This document shows, one piece after another, positions 17,166 through 26,039 of a stretch of DNA of 64,000 bases; within the stretch, counting starts at the first letter, position 1; every line of letters begins with the position of its first letter. The DNA comes from Aequorivita lipolytica (GTDB taxonomy: Bacteria; Bacteroidota; Bacteroidia; Flavobacteriales; Flavobacteriaceae), in the NCBI RefSeq assembly GCF_007997135.1, contig NZ_VORU01000002.1:1-64000 (forward strand), written 5' to 3'. The translations under genes were made by a program, and so were the position numbers. The notes below the pieces were generated by a model. The model was given only the letters and a program-made list of their open reading frames with translations. It ran no database searches and had not been told where the DNA came from.

Positions 17166-17411
17166 ATGGATAAAGTTATGCCCCAAAGCCGACCTCCAAT
17201 CTTGAGCCTTATATGCACTGCATTTGGCCACGATTACATCGTAACCCGAAAAATTACAGATCACATTAGCGAATACAAATGCACCTGTTGTGGCAGGGAG
17301 GTATCAAATAGTTATTCTGGTAAATTTGAAACACTAACTTATAAGCGACGCGAAGTGAACGAATGTTTATATTCTTTTTTCAGAAAAAAGAAAAGGCTAT
17401 CAATACATTAA
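17166..17411 (+). CDS. Small Cys/His-rich protein, possible zinc-binding
   Basis: This encodes 81 residues. It contains ICTAFGHDY near the start and then HISEYKCTCCGREV, so two to four Cys and two His are spaced like a small zinc ribbon of the C...GHD...C-x-CCG type. The C-terminus is very basic (FFRKKKRLSIH). I cannot assign a family beyond noting resemblance to short prophage-like zinc proteins. It stands alone between the hydrolase and the convergent thiL gene. Its AT content and codon use look like its neighbours, so it is likely a resident gene. Confidence 0.6.
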   Translation: MDKVMPQSRPPILSLICTAFGHDYIVTRKITDHISEYKCTCCGREVSNSYSGKFETLTYKRREVNECLYSFFRKKKRLSIH

Positions 17412-17486
17412 AAGTACGAAGCTCTACTTCGAGAACAACTTTCCTTTAAATAAAGGAAACAAGGCTCGTTTGTTCATTCCGGAATT

Positions 17487-18542
17487 TTATTCGTTATTAT
17501 TAAGCGCATTCCAACCTCTTGCAATTATAGGTATTTTGGTTCCTGCCCGGCTAATTAAATGTACTCCTTCCTTTTCGTCAGTTATATGACCAATTATAGA
17601 TAGGTGTGGATTTGCTTTAATTTTTGGGAAATCTTCCGATTTAACAGTAAACAGCAATTCATAATCTTCGCCACCGCTCAAAGCTATAGTGGTACTGTCA
17701 AGATTGAACTCTTCGCAAGTAGAAATGACCTGTGGATCTAGCGGAATTTTATCTTCATATAAATTACATCCCACTTTAGAACTTTTACAGATATGTAATA
17801 TTTCCGAAGATAAGCCGTCGCTAATATCAATCATCGCAGTAGGTTTCACGTCCAGTTCCTTCAGTAAATTAGGAATATCCTTCCGTGCTTCGGGTTTTAG
17901 TTGGCGTTCTACCAAATAAGAATACGGCTCCAAATCTGGCTGCGAATTAGGATTTACTTTAAACACTTCCTTTTCGCGCTCTAAGATCTGCAAACCCATA
18001 TAAGCCGCGCCAAGATCGCCGGTAACTACCAATAAGTCATTTTCTTTTGAACCACTTCTGTAAACAGCTTCTCCTTTTTTCACGGTCCCCAATGCAGTGA
18101 TACTTATTAACAAACCTGTGGTCGATGAGGTAGTGTCGCCACCTACTACATCTACATTATATAATTTTGCGGCGGCTTCAATACCTGCATAAAGTTCTTC
18201 TAAAGCTTCCACAGGAAATCTATTTGATGCCGCAATACTTACCGTAATCTGTTGGGGCTCGGCATTCATTGCATAAATATCAGAAAGGTTTACGATTACA
18301 GCTTTGTAGCCTAAATGTTTTAAAGGCATGTAGCTTAAGTCGAAATGCACTCCTTCCAAAAGCAGGTCTGTTGAAACAACTAGTTCCTTTTTAGAATCGC
18401 AGGCAATCACCGCAGCGTCATCGCCAATGCCTTTAACGGTTGACTTTTGTTTTATTATAAAATTTTTGGTTAGGTGGTCAATCAGACCAAATTCACCCAA
18501 ATCTCCGATACTTGTGCTAGCATTATCTTTGTTCTCAAACAT
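17487..18542 (-). CDS. thiL: Thiamine-monophosphate kinase
   Basis: This is a 351-residue cytoplasmic enzyme that phosphorylates thiamine phosphate to thiamine diphosphate with ATP, the last step of the cofactor pathway. It belongs to the AIR-synthase-related superfamily. Visible marks are GIGDDAAVI near residue 40, VSTDLLLEGVHFDLSYMPL (metal- and substrate-binding Asp), GYKAVIVNLSDIYAMNAEPQ, VVGGDTT, and ALSGGEDYELLFTV in the C-terminal half. Length is as usual for the family. No other thiamine gene and no TPP riboswitch is present; the gene has its own promoter-like box at 18568-18575. Confidence 0.93.
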   Translation of the reverse strand: MFENKDNASTSIGDLGEFGLIDHLTKNFIIKQKSTVKGIGDDAAVIACDSKKELVVSTDLLLEGVHFDLSYMPLKHLGYKAVIVNLSDIYAMNAEPQQITVSIAASNRFPVEALEELYAGIEAAAKLYNVDVVGGDTTSSTTGLLISITALGTVKKGEAVYRSGSKENDLLVVTGDLGAAYMGLQILEREKEVFKVNPNSQPDLEPYSYLVERQLKPEARKDIPNLLKELDVKPTAMIDISDGLSSEILHICKSSKVGCNLYEDKIPLDPQVISTCEEFNLDSTTIALSGGEDYELLFTVKSEDFPKIKANPHLSIIGHITDEKEGVHLISRAGTKIPIIARGWNALNNNE

Positions 18543-18567
18543 TTTGAATATCTATTGCTGTTTTCGG

Positions 18568-18575
18568 CAAAAATA
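18568..18575 (-). promoter_or_regulatory. -7 promoter box of thiL
   Basis: The minus strand reads TATTTTTG, an exact TAnnTTTG match, 25 nt before the thiL start. A TTG lies only 12 nt further upstream, closer than usual, so the -33 element is uncertain. Confidence 0.5.
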
Positions 18576-18684
18576 CACCATCACTACCAATAAAAAGAAG
18601 CTTGAAGAAGTTTTTAGAAAATACAGATTCAATAATTTAATTTTGCATACTTCTAATACTATACTAATATTTAACCTTTTGCGT

Positions 18685-18716
18685 TTGTAGGTTAGGTTAT
18701 AATATAGTTACATTTA
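18685..18716 (+). promoter_or_regulatory. Promoter of the MbnP/MbnH surface operon
   Basis: TTG at 18685-18687, a 21-nt spacer and TACATTTA at 18709-18716 fit TTG-N17-23-TAnnTTTG with one mismatch. The predicted start of transcription lies about 20 nt before the ATG at 18744. Confidence 0.5.
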
Positions 18717-18743
18717 GCCCCTTTTAAACCTTAAACACTACAA

Positions 18744-20153
18744 ATGAAAAGAATTTTACCAGTTTTCGTAATGCTACTAAGTACAATAGTCTTCGCACAA
18801 ACACCTTGTGAAAATGGCATGGCAGGACCATATCCTTGCAATGGCTTAGACCTTTTATCTCGATTAAGCCTTAATGTTCTCGGTTCTGACAGAGGAAACG
18901 ATTCTTGGGGATGGACCGATCCACAGGATGGAAAAGAATATGCCATAATGGGCTTGGGAAATGGAGCAGCATTTGTTGACATTACAGATCCTGTAAACCC
19001 AATATACCTAGGCAAACTACCAACACATACTGACCCAAGTACTTGGAGAGACATAAAAGTATACAACAACCACGCTTTCATAGTAAGCGAAGCCAGCGGT
19101 CATGGAATGCAGGTTTTTGACTTAACCCGCTTGCGCAGTGTTTCCAATGCTCCAGAAACTTTTACTGAGGATGCTCACTATAGTGGCTTTGGCAATTGCC
19201 ATAATATTGTTATCAATGAAGAAACGGGTTATGCTTATGCAGTTGGAACCAGCACTTTTAGCGGAGGTCCACATTTCGTCAATATCCAAGATCCTTTAAA
19301 CCCCGTTGCGGCTGGTGGTTTCAACGAAGACAATTATTGTCACGACGCACAAGTAGTTATTTATAACGGTCCTGATACAGATTATACAGGGCGCGAAATC
19401 TTTTTCGGAAGTAATGAAGACAGAATTTCTATCGTAGACGTAACAGATAAAAGTAATCCAGAAGGTATTTCAGTAGGTTTCTACGGGAGTGTGGATTATA
19501 CACACCAAGGATGGCTTACTGAAGATCAGCGATATTATATAATGGGAGATGAACTAGACGAATCAACTTTCGGGTTCAACACTAGAACCATAATTTTTGA
19601 TTTACTTGATTTGGACAATCCAGTGGTACATTTTGAATATGAAGCAGATGTTGCAGCAATTGATCATAACGGATACGTTAAAGGAAACGATTTTTATCTT
19701 TCCAGCTACCGCGCAGGATTGAGAATAATTGACATTAGTGATATTGACAACAGAAATATGGTTGAGACTAAATTTTTTGATACATATCCCTCTAGCAATT
19801 CTGCACGTTTTGACGGTGCTTGGAGTGTTTACCCATACTTCGCAAGCGGAAGTATAGTAATAAGCGATATCGATAGAGGTTTGTTTATTGTTAGGGATTC
19901 TACGCTAGGAATAAACGACGTTTCAACTTCCAGCTTTGCCGTTTATCCAAACCCTGCCAGTGATATGGTAAACATTACATCTAAAGGAGAGCCTATCGTT
20001 CAAGTTGAAATTTTTAATATGCTCGGACAAAAAGTGATGGATCAAAATTTTGACGAAAAACTTTCCGAAAACGTTGATGTTTCAAACCTTCAGTCGGGTA
20101 TGTATGTAATGAAAATCAATTCAACTACGACTAACCGTTTATTGATAAACTAA
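18744..20153 (+). CDS. Choice-of-anchor B (LVIVD-repeat) protein with T9SS sorting domain
   Basis: This encodes 469 residues. A signal peptide (MKRILPVFVMLLSTIVFAQT) is followed by LVIVD-type propeller repeats such as AAFVDITDPVNPIYLG, FVNIQDPLNPV, ISIVDVTDKSNPEG and LRIIDISDIDNR, then a type A T9SS sorting domain from about 400 (FAVYPNPASDMVNITSKGEP to GMYVMKINS). It should cross the outer membrane by the type IX system and end up on the surface or in the medium. Choice-of-anchor B describes this repeat family with varying C-terminal anchors. It is the first of four closely spaced genes ending in mbnP and mbnH, suggesting a surface role tied to that redox pair. Confidence 0.88.
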   Translation: MKRILPVFVMLLSTIVFAQTPCENGMAGPYPCNGLDLLSRLSLNVLGSDRGNDSWGWTDPQDGKEYAIMGLGNGAAFVDITDPVNPIYLGKLPTHTDPSTWRDIKVYNNHAFIVSEASGHGMQVFDLTRLRSVSNAPETFTEDAHYSGFGNCHNIVINEETGYAYAVGTSTFSGGPHFVNIQDPLNPVAAGGFNEDNYCHDAQVVIYNGPDTDYTGREIFFGSNEDRISIVDVTDKSNPEGISVGFYGSVDYTHQGWLTEDQRYYIMGDELDESTFGFNTRTIIFDLLDLDNPVVHFEYEADVAAIDHNGYVKGNDFYLSSYRAGLRIIDISDIDNRNMVETKFFDTYPSSNSARFDGAWSVYPYFASGSIVISDIDRGLFIVRDSTLGINDVSTSSFAVYPNPASDMVNITSKGEPIVQVEIFNMLGQKVMDQNFDEKLSENVDVSNLQSGMYVMKINSTTTNRLLIN

Positions 20154-20173
20154 AAAACAACTACATATCCCCT

Positions 20174-21532
20174 ATGCTACAAGTTAAATTACAGAATTTA
20201 AAAACATTACCATTTCTTTTTGCCTTTTCCATAATTATTTTCTCCTGTGGAAAAGACGACCCTATAGACAGTCCTGAAGAACCCGAAATTAGTGGTGAAA
20301 TAGAGTTTGTTAAAACCTACGGCGGAAGCGGAATAGACGAAGCCGTTTCAACGGTTGAGGCAAATGATGGAAACTACATGGTTTTTGGTACAACAAGAAG
20401 CACTGATGGAGATGTTTCTGGCAGAAGCGGGAATGATAGTGACTATTGGTTGGTTAAACTAACTAAAACTGGAGATATTATTTGGAGCAGAACTTATGGC
20501 GGCAGTGATGACGAAAGCGGCTCGCGCATTACCAAAACCAATGATGGTGGCTATCTACTTAGCGGTTATACAACAAGTGATGACGGCGACGTTTCAAACA
20601 ACGCAGGATTCCAGGATTACTGGGTTCTTAAAGTAGATTCCGCCGGTAATAAGCTGTGGGACAAAAGCTTCGGATATTCTGGGAGCGATCAAGCCTATAA
20701 TGCTTTTCAGACTTCAGATGGCGGATATTTCATTACAGGTTATTTTGACGTTTCAGCAAGTGGTGGAGATGGCAACGATGTTCAAAAAGGAGTGCTCCAC
20801 GGGGTTGGCGAATTTTGGGGAATAAAACTAAAGGCCGATGGTACCAAAGAATGGAGACGTTACTTTGGTGGCAGCAATAATGATAGAAGCTATGATGCTA
20901 TAGAAACAGCAGATGGCGGCTTCTTAATGACAGGCACTTCAGAAAGTGAAGACTTTGATAAAACAGATTCAAAAGGAAGCTACGATTATTGGGCAGTTAG
21001 GTTAACCGCTTCTGGTGATTTGGTTTGGACCAAATCTTTTGGAGGTGACGAAATTGACAATTCCTATGCTTCCATAAAAACACAAGATGGCAACTATATT
21101 ATGGTTGGTGATGCCCGAAGTAGTGACCAAGACGTAACCTCTCCTCGGGGCAATGCCGATGCCTGGTTAATAAAATTTGATGACAATGGAAACAAGATTT
21201 GGCAAAAATCTGTCGGAGGAACACAATTTGATACCGCACAGAGTATTGTTCAGCGCACAAATGGAGATTATATTCTTTCTGGCCACAGCCGAAGTAACGA
21301 TGGCGACTTACTAAGCAACAATGGTTTTAATGATGCCTGGATATTTGTAGTTGATGCAAACGGTGGCTTAAAATTTCAAAAAAGTGTGGGCGGTTCTGGA
21401 CTTGATTTCCTTTCTGAAGCCATTGAAACAACTGACAACAAAATTTTAGCTGTGGGTAATTCAGAAAGTAATGATCTTGATATTCCTTTAAACCAAGGCT
21501 CCAAAGATTTTTTAATAGTCAAATTAAAATAA
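20174..21532 (+). CDS. Lipoprotein with seven propeller-like repeats
   Basis: This is a 452-residue lipoprotein (lipobox IIFSCGKDD). After the signal come seven repeats of about 55-60 residues. Each starts with a strand such as KTYGGSGIDEA or RTYGGSDDES, continues with DGGYLLSGYT-type strands and an Asp-rich loop (TDGDVS, DDGDVS, DQDVT, NDGDL, NDLDI), and ends in an aromatic strand like DYWLVKL. Seven repeats suggest one seven-bladed beta-propeller; the Asp loops may bind calcium. No catalytic motif is visible. The gene lies 20 bp after the T9SS cargo gene and 31 bp before mbnP. Function unknown; probably outer-membrane or surface display. Confidence 0.8.
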   Translation: MLQVKLQNLKTLPFLFAFSIIIFSCGKDDPIDSPEEPEISGEIEFVKTYGGSGIDEAVSTVEANDGNYMVFGTTRSTDGDVSGRSGNDSDYWLVKLTKTGDIIWSRTYGGSDDESGSRITKTNDGGYLLSGYTTSDDGDVSNNAGFQDYWVLKVDSAGNKLWDKSFGYSGSDQAYNAFQTSDGGYFITGYFDVSASGGDGNDVQKGVLHGVGEFWGIKLKADGTKEWRRYFGGSNNDRSYDAIETADGGFLMTGTSESEDFDKTDSKGSYDYWAVRLTASGDLVWTKSFGGDEIDNSYASIKTQDGNYIMVGDARSSDQDVTSPRGNADAWLIKFDDNGNKIWQKSVGGTQFDTAQSIVQRTNGDYILSGHSRSNDGDLLSNNGFNDAWIFVVDANGGLKFQKSVGGSGLDFLSEAIETTDNKILAVGNSESNDLDIPLNQGSKDFLIVKLK

Positions 21533-21563
21533 ATTTAACAACTTACATCGATTCATTCAATCT

Positions 21564-22478
21564 ATGAAAAAAATAGCTTTTTTACTCATCTTGGCATTTG
21601 GCATCTTTGGTTGTAGCAGTGACGATGATTCACAACAAGAAGTTCTAGGTTGTACCGACCCGCAATCATTAAATTACAATATATCCGCTACCAAGGACGA
21701 TGGAACTTGTGAGTATGAGGTTTTAGGATGCACAGATCCCGCATCTTCAAATTATAATCCAGCCGCCAATACTGACGACGGTTCTTGTATTTATAATAAG
21801 AATGTTACCTTCAATTTTACCCAAAATTGGGATGGACAATCTGTTACCAATGCAGATTTTAATAATACAGTTTACACAAATGAATCTGGAAATTTTCTAA
21901 ACATTTCAAAACTTCGTTATTTAATTTCAAGAATCTCGCTTCAGAAGGCAGATGGAACAACCGTTAATTTTGAAGAATATAAATTAATTGATTTGACAGA
22001 TCCAGCTTCTCTGAACCTTACGCCAGCATTAATGGCATCCACCGGTGATTATACAGGTATTTCATTTGTTTATGGTTTTAATGAAGCAGACAACACCAGT
22101 GGTGCTTATCCAGATTTAAATGCCGCAAACTGGAACTGGCCATCTATGCTAGGCGGTGGTTACCACTTTATGCAGATGGAAGGCTCTTTTGATGATACTA
22201 GCGGCGCGCCACAACCTTACGCCTATCACAATGGGACTGCCCGTGTGAGCAATGGGGTTTTTGAGCAAAATTTTATCGCTTTTGATTTTAACCAAAATTT
22301 TACAATTACCGACGATGCTACCATTGAAATTAAAATGGACATTTCAGAATGGTACAAAAACCCACTACTATGGGATCTTAACGATCGCAGTGTAGATTTA
22401 ATGATGAATTATTTGGCTCAAAAAGATATGCATAGAAATGGTGCAACCGTTTTCAGCATAGGAGCGATTACACAATAA
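21564..22478 (+). CDS. mbnP: MbnP-family copper-binding lipoprotein
   Basis: This is a 304-residue lipoprotein (lipobox GIFGCSSDDD). Two Cys-containing repeats of about 28 residues come first (GCTDPQSLNYN and GCTDPASSNYN, each ending DDGTC or DDGSC). The MbnP domain starts near residue 75 (NVTFNFTQNWDGQ). It contains the Trp-rich stretch NWNWPSMLGGGYHFMQMEG, equivalent to the WxWxSGYKF-type block of MbnP proteins. Family knowledge: MbnP proteins bind copper after MbnH oxidises a Trp to kynurenine. The MbnH gene is only 8 bp downstream, so the pair is complete. The added repeats are common in marine Bacteroidota surface proteins. Confidence 0.85.
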   Translation: MKKIAFLLILAFGIFGCSSDDDSQQEVLGCTDPQSLNYNISATKDDGTCEYEVLGCTDPASSNYNPAANTDDGSCIYNKNVTFNFTQNWDGQSVTNADFNNTVYTNESGNFLNISKLRYLISRISLQKADGTTVNFEEYKLIDLTDPASLNLTPALMASTGDYTGISFVYGFNEADNTSGAYPDLNAANWNWPSMLGGGYHFMQMEGSFDDTSGAPQPYAYHNGTARVSNGVFEQNFIAFDFNQNFTITDDATIEIKMDISEWYKNPLLWDLNDRSVDLMMNYLAQKDMHRNGATVFSIGAITQ

Positions 22479-22486
22479 TTTTTAAA

Positions 22487-23590
22487 ATGAAGGAACGGTC
22501 AAGAAAAATATATTTTTTATTGATGGCACTTTTGGCAATAGGTCTTTTTCCCTCCTGTTCTTCAAACGATCCAGATATTGTGGAGCCCAGTGAAGAATAC
22601 GTGCCAACCCCCAAACCTTTGACCGTTCCTCCCATTTTTGCAAGGCTGTTACCTCCGCCGAATATACCGGCTGACAACCCCCAGACTGAAGAAGGAGTAG
22701 CTCTGGGAAGAAAATTGTTTTTTGACCCTATACTTTCCGGAAATGGAACACAGGCCTGCGCCTCTTGCCACAAACCGAGCAATTCTTTCACAGACGACTT
22801 GCAATTTAGCGTTGGCATAGATGGTATTGCAGGCACTCGCAATTCCATGCCAATTTATAATTTGGCCTGGAGTATAAACAATAAACTTTTTTGGGATGGC
22901 CGCGCCCAAGGCGCTGAAATTCAAGCGTTGGAACCAGTTACCAACCCAATAGAAATGCACAATACTTGGGAAAACGCCGTTGCCAGTTTACAAAGCCATG
23001 TTAATTACCCAGAACTTTTTAAAAAAGCCTTCGGAACAAATAGTATAACCAAAGAATTAACCGCCAAAGCGCTTGCACAATTTGAGCGAACACTTATTTC
23101 TGCCAATTCGCCATTTGACAAATATGTATTAAATGAAGGCACGATCACACCTCAAGAACTGAACGGTTTTCAGATATTTATGGATGAATCCCGAGGCGAT
23201 TGTTTCCATTGCCACGGAAACGAGAACAGCCCGTTGTGGACCGATAATATTTTTCACAATAACGGTTTAGATGCAATTATTACAGACAAAGGCCTAGGTA
23301 ATGTAAGTGGCGACCCTAATGATGACGGCTTGTTCAAATCTCCATCACTCCGCAACCTGGCCTTTACTGCGCCGTACATGCATGACGGTCGTTTTGCTAC
23401 TTTAGATGATGTTATAAATCATTACAGCGAAGGTCTTGTGTATTCCAGAACAATTGACCCGTTGATGAAAGCGGTATCCCGGGGTGGAGTTCAATTAACG
23501 GCATCAGAAAAAGCCGATTTAAAAGCATTTCTTCTTTCACTTTCAGATCCATCCTTTATCAACAATCCAGATTTTCAAAATCCCAATTAA
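22487..23590 (+). CDS. mbnH: MbnH-type di-heme cytochrome c peroxidase-like enzyme
   Basis: This is a 367-residue lipoprotein (FPSCSSND). Two c-type haem sites are visible: CASCH at residues 91-95 and CFHCH at 239-243. The pattern VALGRKLFFDPILSGNGTQACASCH and the C-terminal SLRNLAFTAPYMHDGRFATL are typical of the bacterial cytochrome c peroxidase/MauG superfamily. Adjacent MbnP and the length point to the MbnH branch, which makes kynurenine in its partner rather than detoxifying peroxide. Distinguishing MbnH from a plain peroxidase rests mainly on context. It is the last gene of the operon; haem maturation genes are not in this window. Confidence 0.85.
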   Translation: MKERSRKIYFLLMALLAIGLFPSCSSNDPDIVEPSEEYVPTPKPLTVPPIFARLLPPPNIPADNPQTEEGVALGRKLFFDPILSGNGTQACASCHKPSNSFTDDLQFSVGIDGIAGTRNSMPIYNLAWSINNKLFWDGRAQGAEIQALEPVTNPIEMHNTWENAVASLQSHVNYPELFKKAFGTNSITKELTAKALAQFERTLISANSPFDKYVLNEGTITPQELNGFQIFMDESRGDCFHCHGNENSPLWTDNIFHNNGLDAIITDKGLGNVSGDPNDDGLFKSPSLRNLAFTAPYMHDGRFATLDDVINHYSEGLVYSRTIDPLMKAVSRGGVQLTASEKADLKAFLLSLSDPSFINNPDFQNPN

Positions 23591-23690
23591 TTTTAAAGTT
23601 TTTTCCGCTTCAATAAACCAATTAAAATTGGTATGTTAATTATTGTTTAAAACTATCGCTTCATAGTTTTAAAATCCCGCATCCGTATGG

Positions 23691-23717
23691 TTGAAAGTGC
23701 TAATTGATGTATATTTG
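23691..23717 (+). promoter_or_regulatory. Promoter of the suf operon
   Basis: TATATTTG (23710-23717) matches TAnnTTTG exactly; a TTG lies at 23691-23693, 16 nt upstream. The start codon of sufA follows 26 nt downstream. Confidence 0.6.
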
Positions 23718-23743
23718 CCCTCTAATTTAGAATTAATCTACAT

Positions 23744-24073
23744 ATGATTAAGATAAGTGAAAATGCCAAATCAAAGATTGCACAATTAATGTCTGAAGAA
23801 GGCTTCAATATTGTGCAGGACTTTGTACGAGTTGGCGTTAAAAGCGGTGGCTGCTCTGGCTTGAGTTATGAATTGAAGTTTGATCACAGCCTAGGCGAAA
23901 ACGATAAGCTTTTTGAGGAGGACCAAGTAAAAATAGCCGTGGACAAAAAAAGCTTTCTATACCTAGTAGGAACAACCCTTGAATACAGCGGTGGACTGAA
24001 CGGAAAAGGATTTGTTTTCAAGAATCCAAACGCTAATCGCACTTGTGGATGTGGCGAGAGTTTTTCGCTATAA
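23744..24073 (+). CDS. sufA: A-type iron-sulfur assembly protein (SufA/IscA/HesB)
   Basis: This encodes 109 residues. The three conserved Cys of A-type carriers are present: one in KSGGCSGLSY and two in the terminal TCGCGESF. The protein takes a [2Fe-2S] or [4Fe-4S] cluster from the SufBCD scaffold and hands it to target enzymes, or binds iron. It opens the SUF operon behind a good promoter; sufB follows 65 bp later. The family branch (SufA versus ErpA) is named by context only. Confidence 0.92.
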   Translation: MIKISENAKSKIAQLMSEEGFNIVQDFVRVGVKSGGCSGLSYELKFDHSLGENDKLFEEDQVKIAVDKKSFLYLVGTTLEYSGGLNGKGFVFKNPNANRTCGCGESFSL

Positions 24074-24138
24074 AAAGTACCCCTAACCCACGTGGTAGGA
24101 ACTGAATATTGATTTACTGAATACTGAATACAAACTAA

Positions 24139-25587
24139 ATGACGAAATATACCGAAGACGATCTAAAAAAAGAATTGGAAACCAAAGAGTACGAATATGG
24201 TTTCTATACCGATATTGAATCTGACACCTTTCCCGTAGGATTGAACGAAGACATAGTTCGCGCTATTTCAATGAAAAAAGAAGAACCTGAATGGATGACT
24301 GAATGGCGCTTGGAAGCTTTTCGTTATTGGCAGACAATGGTGGAGCCAGATTGGGCTAATGTGCACTACACGAAACCGAACTTTCAAAACATATCTTACT
24401 ATTCTGCTCCAAACAAAAAGCCTAAATATGATAGCATTGACGACGTAGATCCAGAGCTTTTGGATACCTTTAAACGTTTAGGGATTTCTTTGGACGAACA
24501 AAAGAAACTGGCCGGTGTCGCTGTGGATATTGTAATGGACTCCGTTTCTGTGGCAACTACGTTTAAAAAGACTCTTGGGGAAAAAGGAATCATTTTCTGC
24601 TCTATTTCCGAAGCTATAAAAGAGCATCCAGAATTAGTTAAAAAATATTTGGGAACTGTTGTTCCTCAGCGCGACAACTTTTACGCGGCTTTAAACAGTG
24701 CCGTTTTTAGTGATGGTTCTTTTTGCTACATTCCAAAAGGCGTTCGTTGCCCAATGGAACTTTCTACCTACTTCAGAATTAATCAAGCAGGAACGGGACA
24801 GTTTGAAAGAACGCTAGTTATAGCTGACGAAAGTAGCTACGTAAGTTATCTGGAAGGATGTACGGCTCCAAGCCGTGACGAAAACCAACTGCATGCGGCC
24901 GTTGTAGAATTGATTGCTTTGGATGGTGCCGAGATAAAATATTCAACGGTTCAAAACTGGTTTCCTGGTAATAAAGAAGGTAAAGGTGGTGTTTATAATT
25001 TTGTGACCAAGCGTGGAATTTGTGAGAAAAACGCAAAAATCTCTTGGACACAAGTGGAAACCGGAAGTGCTGTAACTTGGAAATACCCGAGTTGTATTTT
25101 AAAAGGAGATAATTCTATCGGTGAATTTTACTCCATTGCAGTAACCAATAATTTTCAGCAAGCAGATACGGGAACAAAGATGATACACATTGGAAAAAAC
25201 ACAAAAAGCACTATTATTTCCAAAGGTATTTCAGCAGGAAAATCTCAGAACAGCTATCGTGGTTTAGTAAAAATTCTGCCAAATGCCGACAATGCCCGAA
25301 ACTTTTCACAATGCGATTCATTGTTGATGGGCAATAGTTGTGGTGCACACACCTTCCCCTATATTGAAGTAAAAAACAAAACCGCCCAAATAGAACACGA
25401 GGCCACGACCAGTAAAATTGGTGAGGATCAAATTTTCTATTGTAACCAACGCGGTATAGATACTGAAAAAGCCATTGCACTAATAGTGAATGGTTTTAGC
25501 AAAGAGGTGCTGAATAAACTTCCGATGGAATTTGCCGTAGAAGCGCAAAAGCTATTGGAAATCAGCCTTGAAGGATCTGTTGGATAA
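24139..25587 (+). CDS. sufB: Fe-S cluster scaffold subunit SufB
   Basis: This is a 482-residue core subunit of the SufBC2D scaffold on which clusters are built in the cytoplasm. Length and sequence are typical: an N-terminal helical region, then a right-handed beta-helix with stretches such as [60 protein letters not shown], and the C-terminal [20 protein letters not shown]. The conserved Cys in the [14 protein letters not shown] block is present. It is separated from sufC by a lipoprotein gene, which is unusual. Confidence 0.95.
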   Translation: MTKYTEDDLKKELETKEYEYGFYTDIESDTFPVGLNEDIVRAISMKKEEPEWMTEWRLEAFRYWQTMVEPDWANVHYTKPNFQNISYYSAPNKKPKYDSIDDVDPELLDTFKRLGISLDEQKKLAGVAVDIVMDSVSVATTFKKTLGEKGIIFCSISEAIKEHPELVKKYLGTVVPQRDNFYAALNSAVFSDGSFCYIPKGVRCPMELSTYFRINQAGTGQFERTLVIADESSYVSYLEGCTAPSRDENQLHAAVVELIALDGAEIKYSTVQNWFPGNKEGKGGVYNFVTKRGICEKNAKISWTQVETGSAVTWKYPSCILKGDNSIGEFYSIAVTNNFQQADTGTKMIHIGKNTKSTIISKGISAGKSQNSYRGLVKILPNADNARNFSQCDSLLMGNSCGAHTFPYIEVKNKTAQIEHEATTSKIGEDQIFYCNQRGIDTEKAIALIVNGFSKEVLNKLPMEFAVEAQKLLEISLEGSVG

Positions 25588-25630
25588 TTTATAGTCTCAA
25601 TATTTTTATAATCTAAATCAGCTATCAATT

Positions 25631-26038
25631 ATGAAAAAAATCATTTTGTTGTTAATGCTTTCAGCAGTAGTTCTTTCTTGTAAGAATTCAGAAGAAAAAA
25701 ATGAGGATGCTACAGAAGTTACTACTGAAACAGTAGAAAAACTAACAGCCTATAAAGGAGATTTTATTGATTCCAACGGCGCAATGGTGCTAATGGGAAA
25801 TAATTTTATTTATGGCGTAAAACGCAACTTGCTATCTGAAGAACTTTCTAAGCAAGTGGCGGGAGTAACAAAGAGTGATTTGGACATGGTTAGTGTAATA
25901 GTTCGCGGATCAGTCTCAAAAAACACTGAAAACGACAGCGAATGGGAAGAAATATTGACAATTACTGAAATTATGAGAGTTGCCGACAAACCATCTGAAG
26001 AAGTTATTAAACTAAATGAAACAGCAAAGAAAAATTAA
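25631..26038 (+). CDS. Small lipoprotein of unknown function inside suf operon
   Basis: This is a 135-residue lipoprotein (MKKIILLLMLSAVVLSCKNS). The mature part has an acidic linker rich in Glu and Thr, then a beta-rich domain (GDFIDSNGAMVLMGNNFIYG) with a final KPSEEVIKLNETAKKN. I recognise no named family. It lies 43 bp after sufB and its stop ends 1 bp before the sufC start, so it must be transcribed and perhaps translationally coupled with sufC. A lipoprotein acts outside the cytoplasm, so a direct role in cluster assembly is unlikely; co-regulation under iron or oxidative stress is an inference. Confidence 0.7.
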   Translation: MKKIILLLMLSAVVLSCKNSEEKNEDATEVTTETVEKLTAYKGDFIDSNGAMVLMGNNFIYGVKRNLLSEELSKQVAGVTKSDLDMVSVIVRGSVSKNTENDSEWEEILTITEIMRVADKPSEEVIKLNETAKKN

Positions 26039-26039
26039 A

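Noticed and set aside
17440-17459. Inverted repeat TTTCCTTTA/TAAAGGAAA as a terminator between the 81-residue gene and thiL
   Set aside because: The loop is too small and no clear T-run follows on either strand, so it was not listed as a feature.
17166-18542. TPP riboswitch near thiL
   Set aside because: No THI-box-like sequence was seen in the leader region at 18543-18743.
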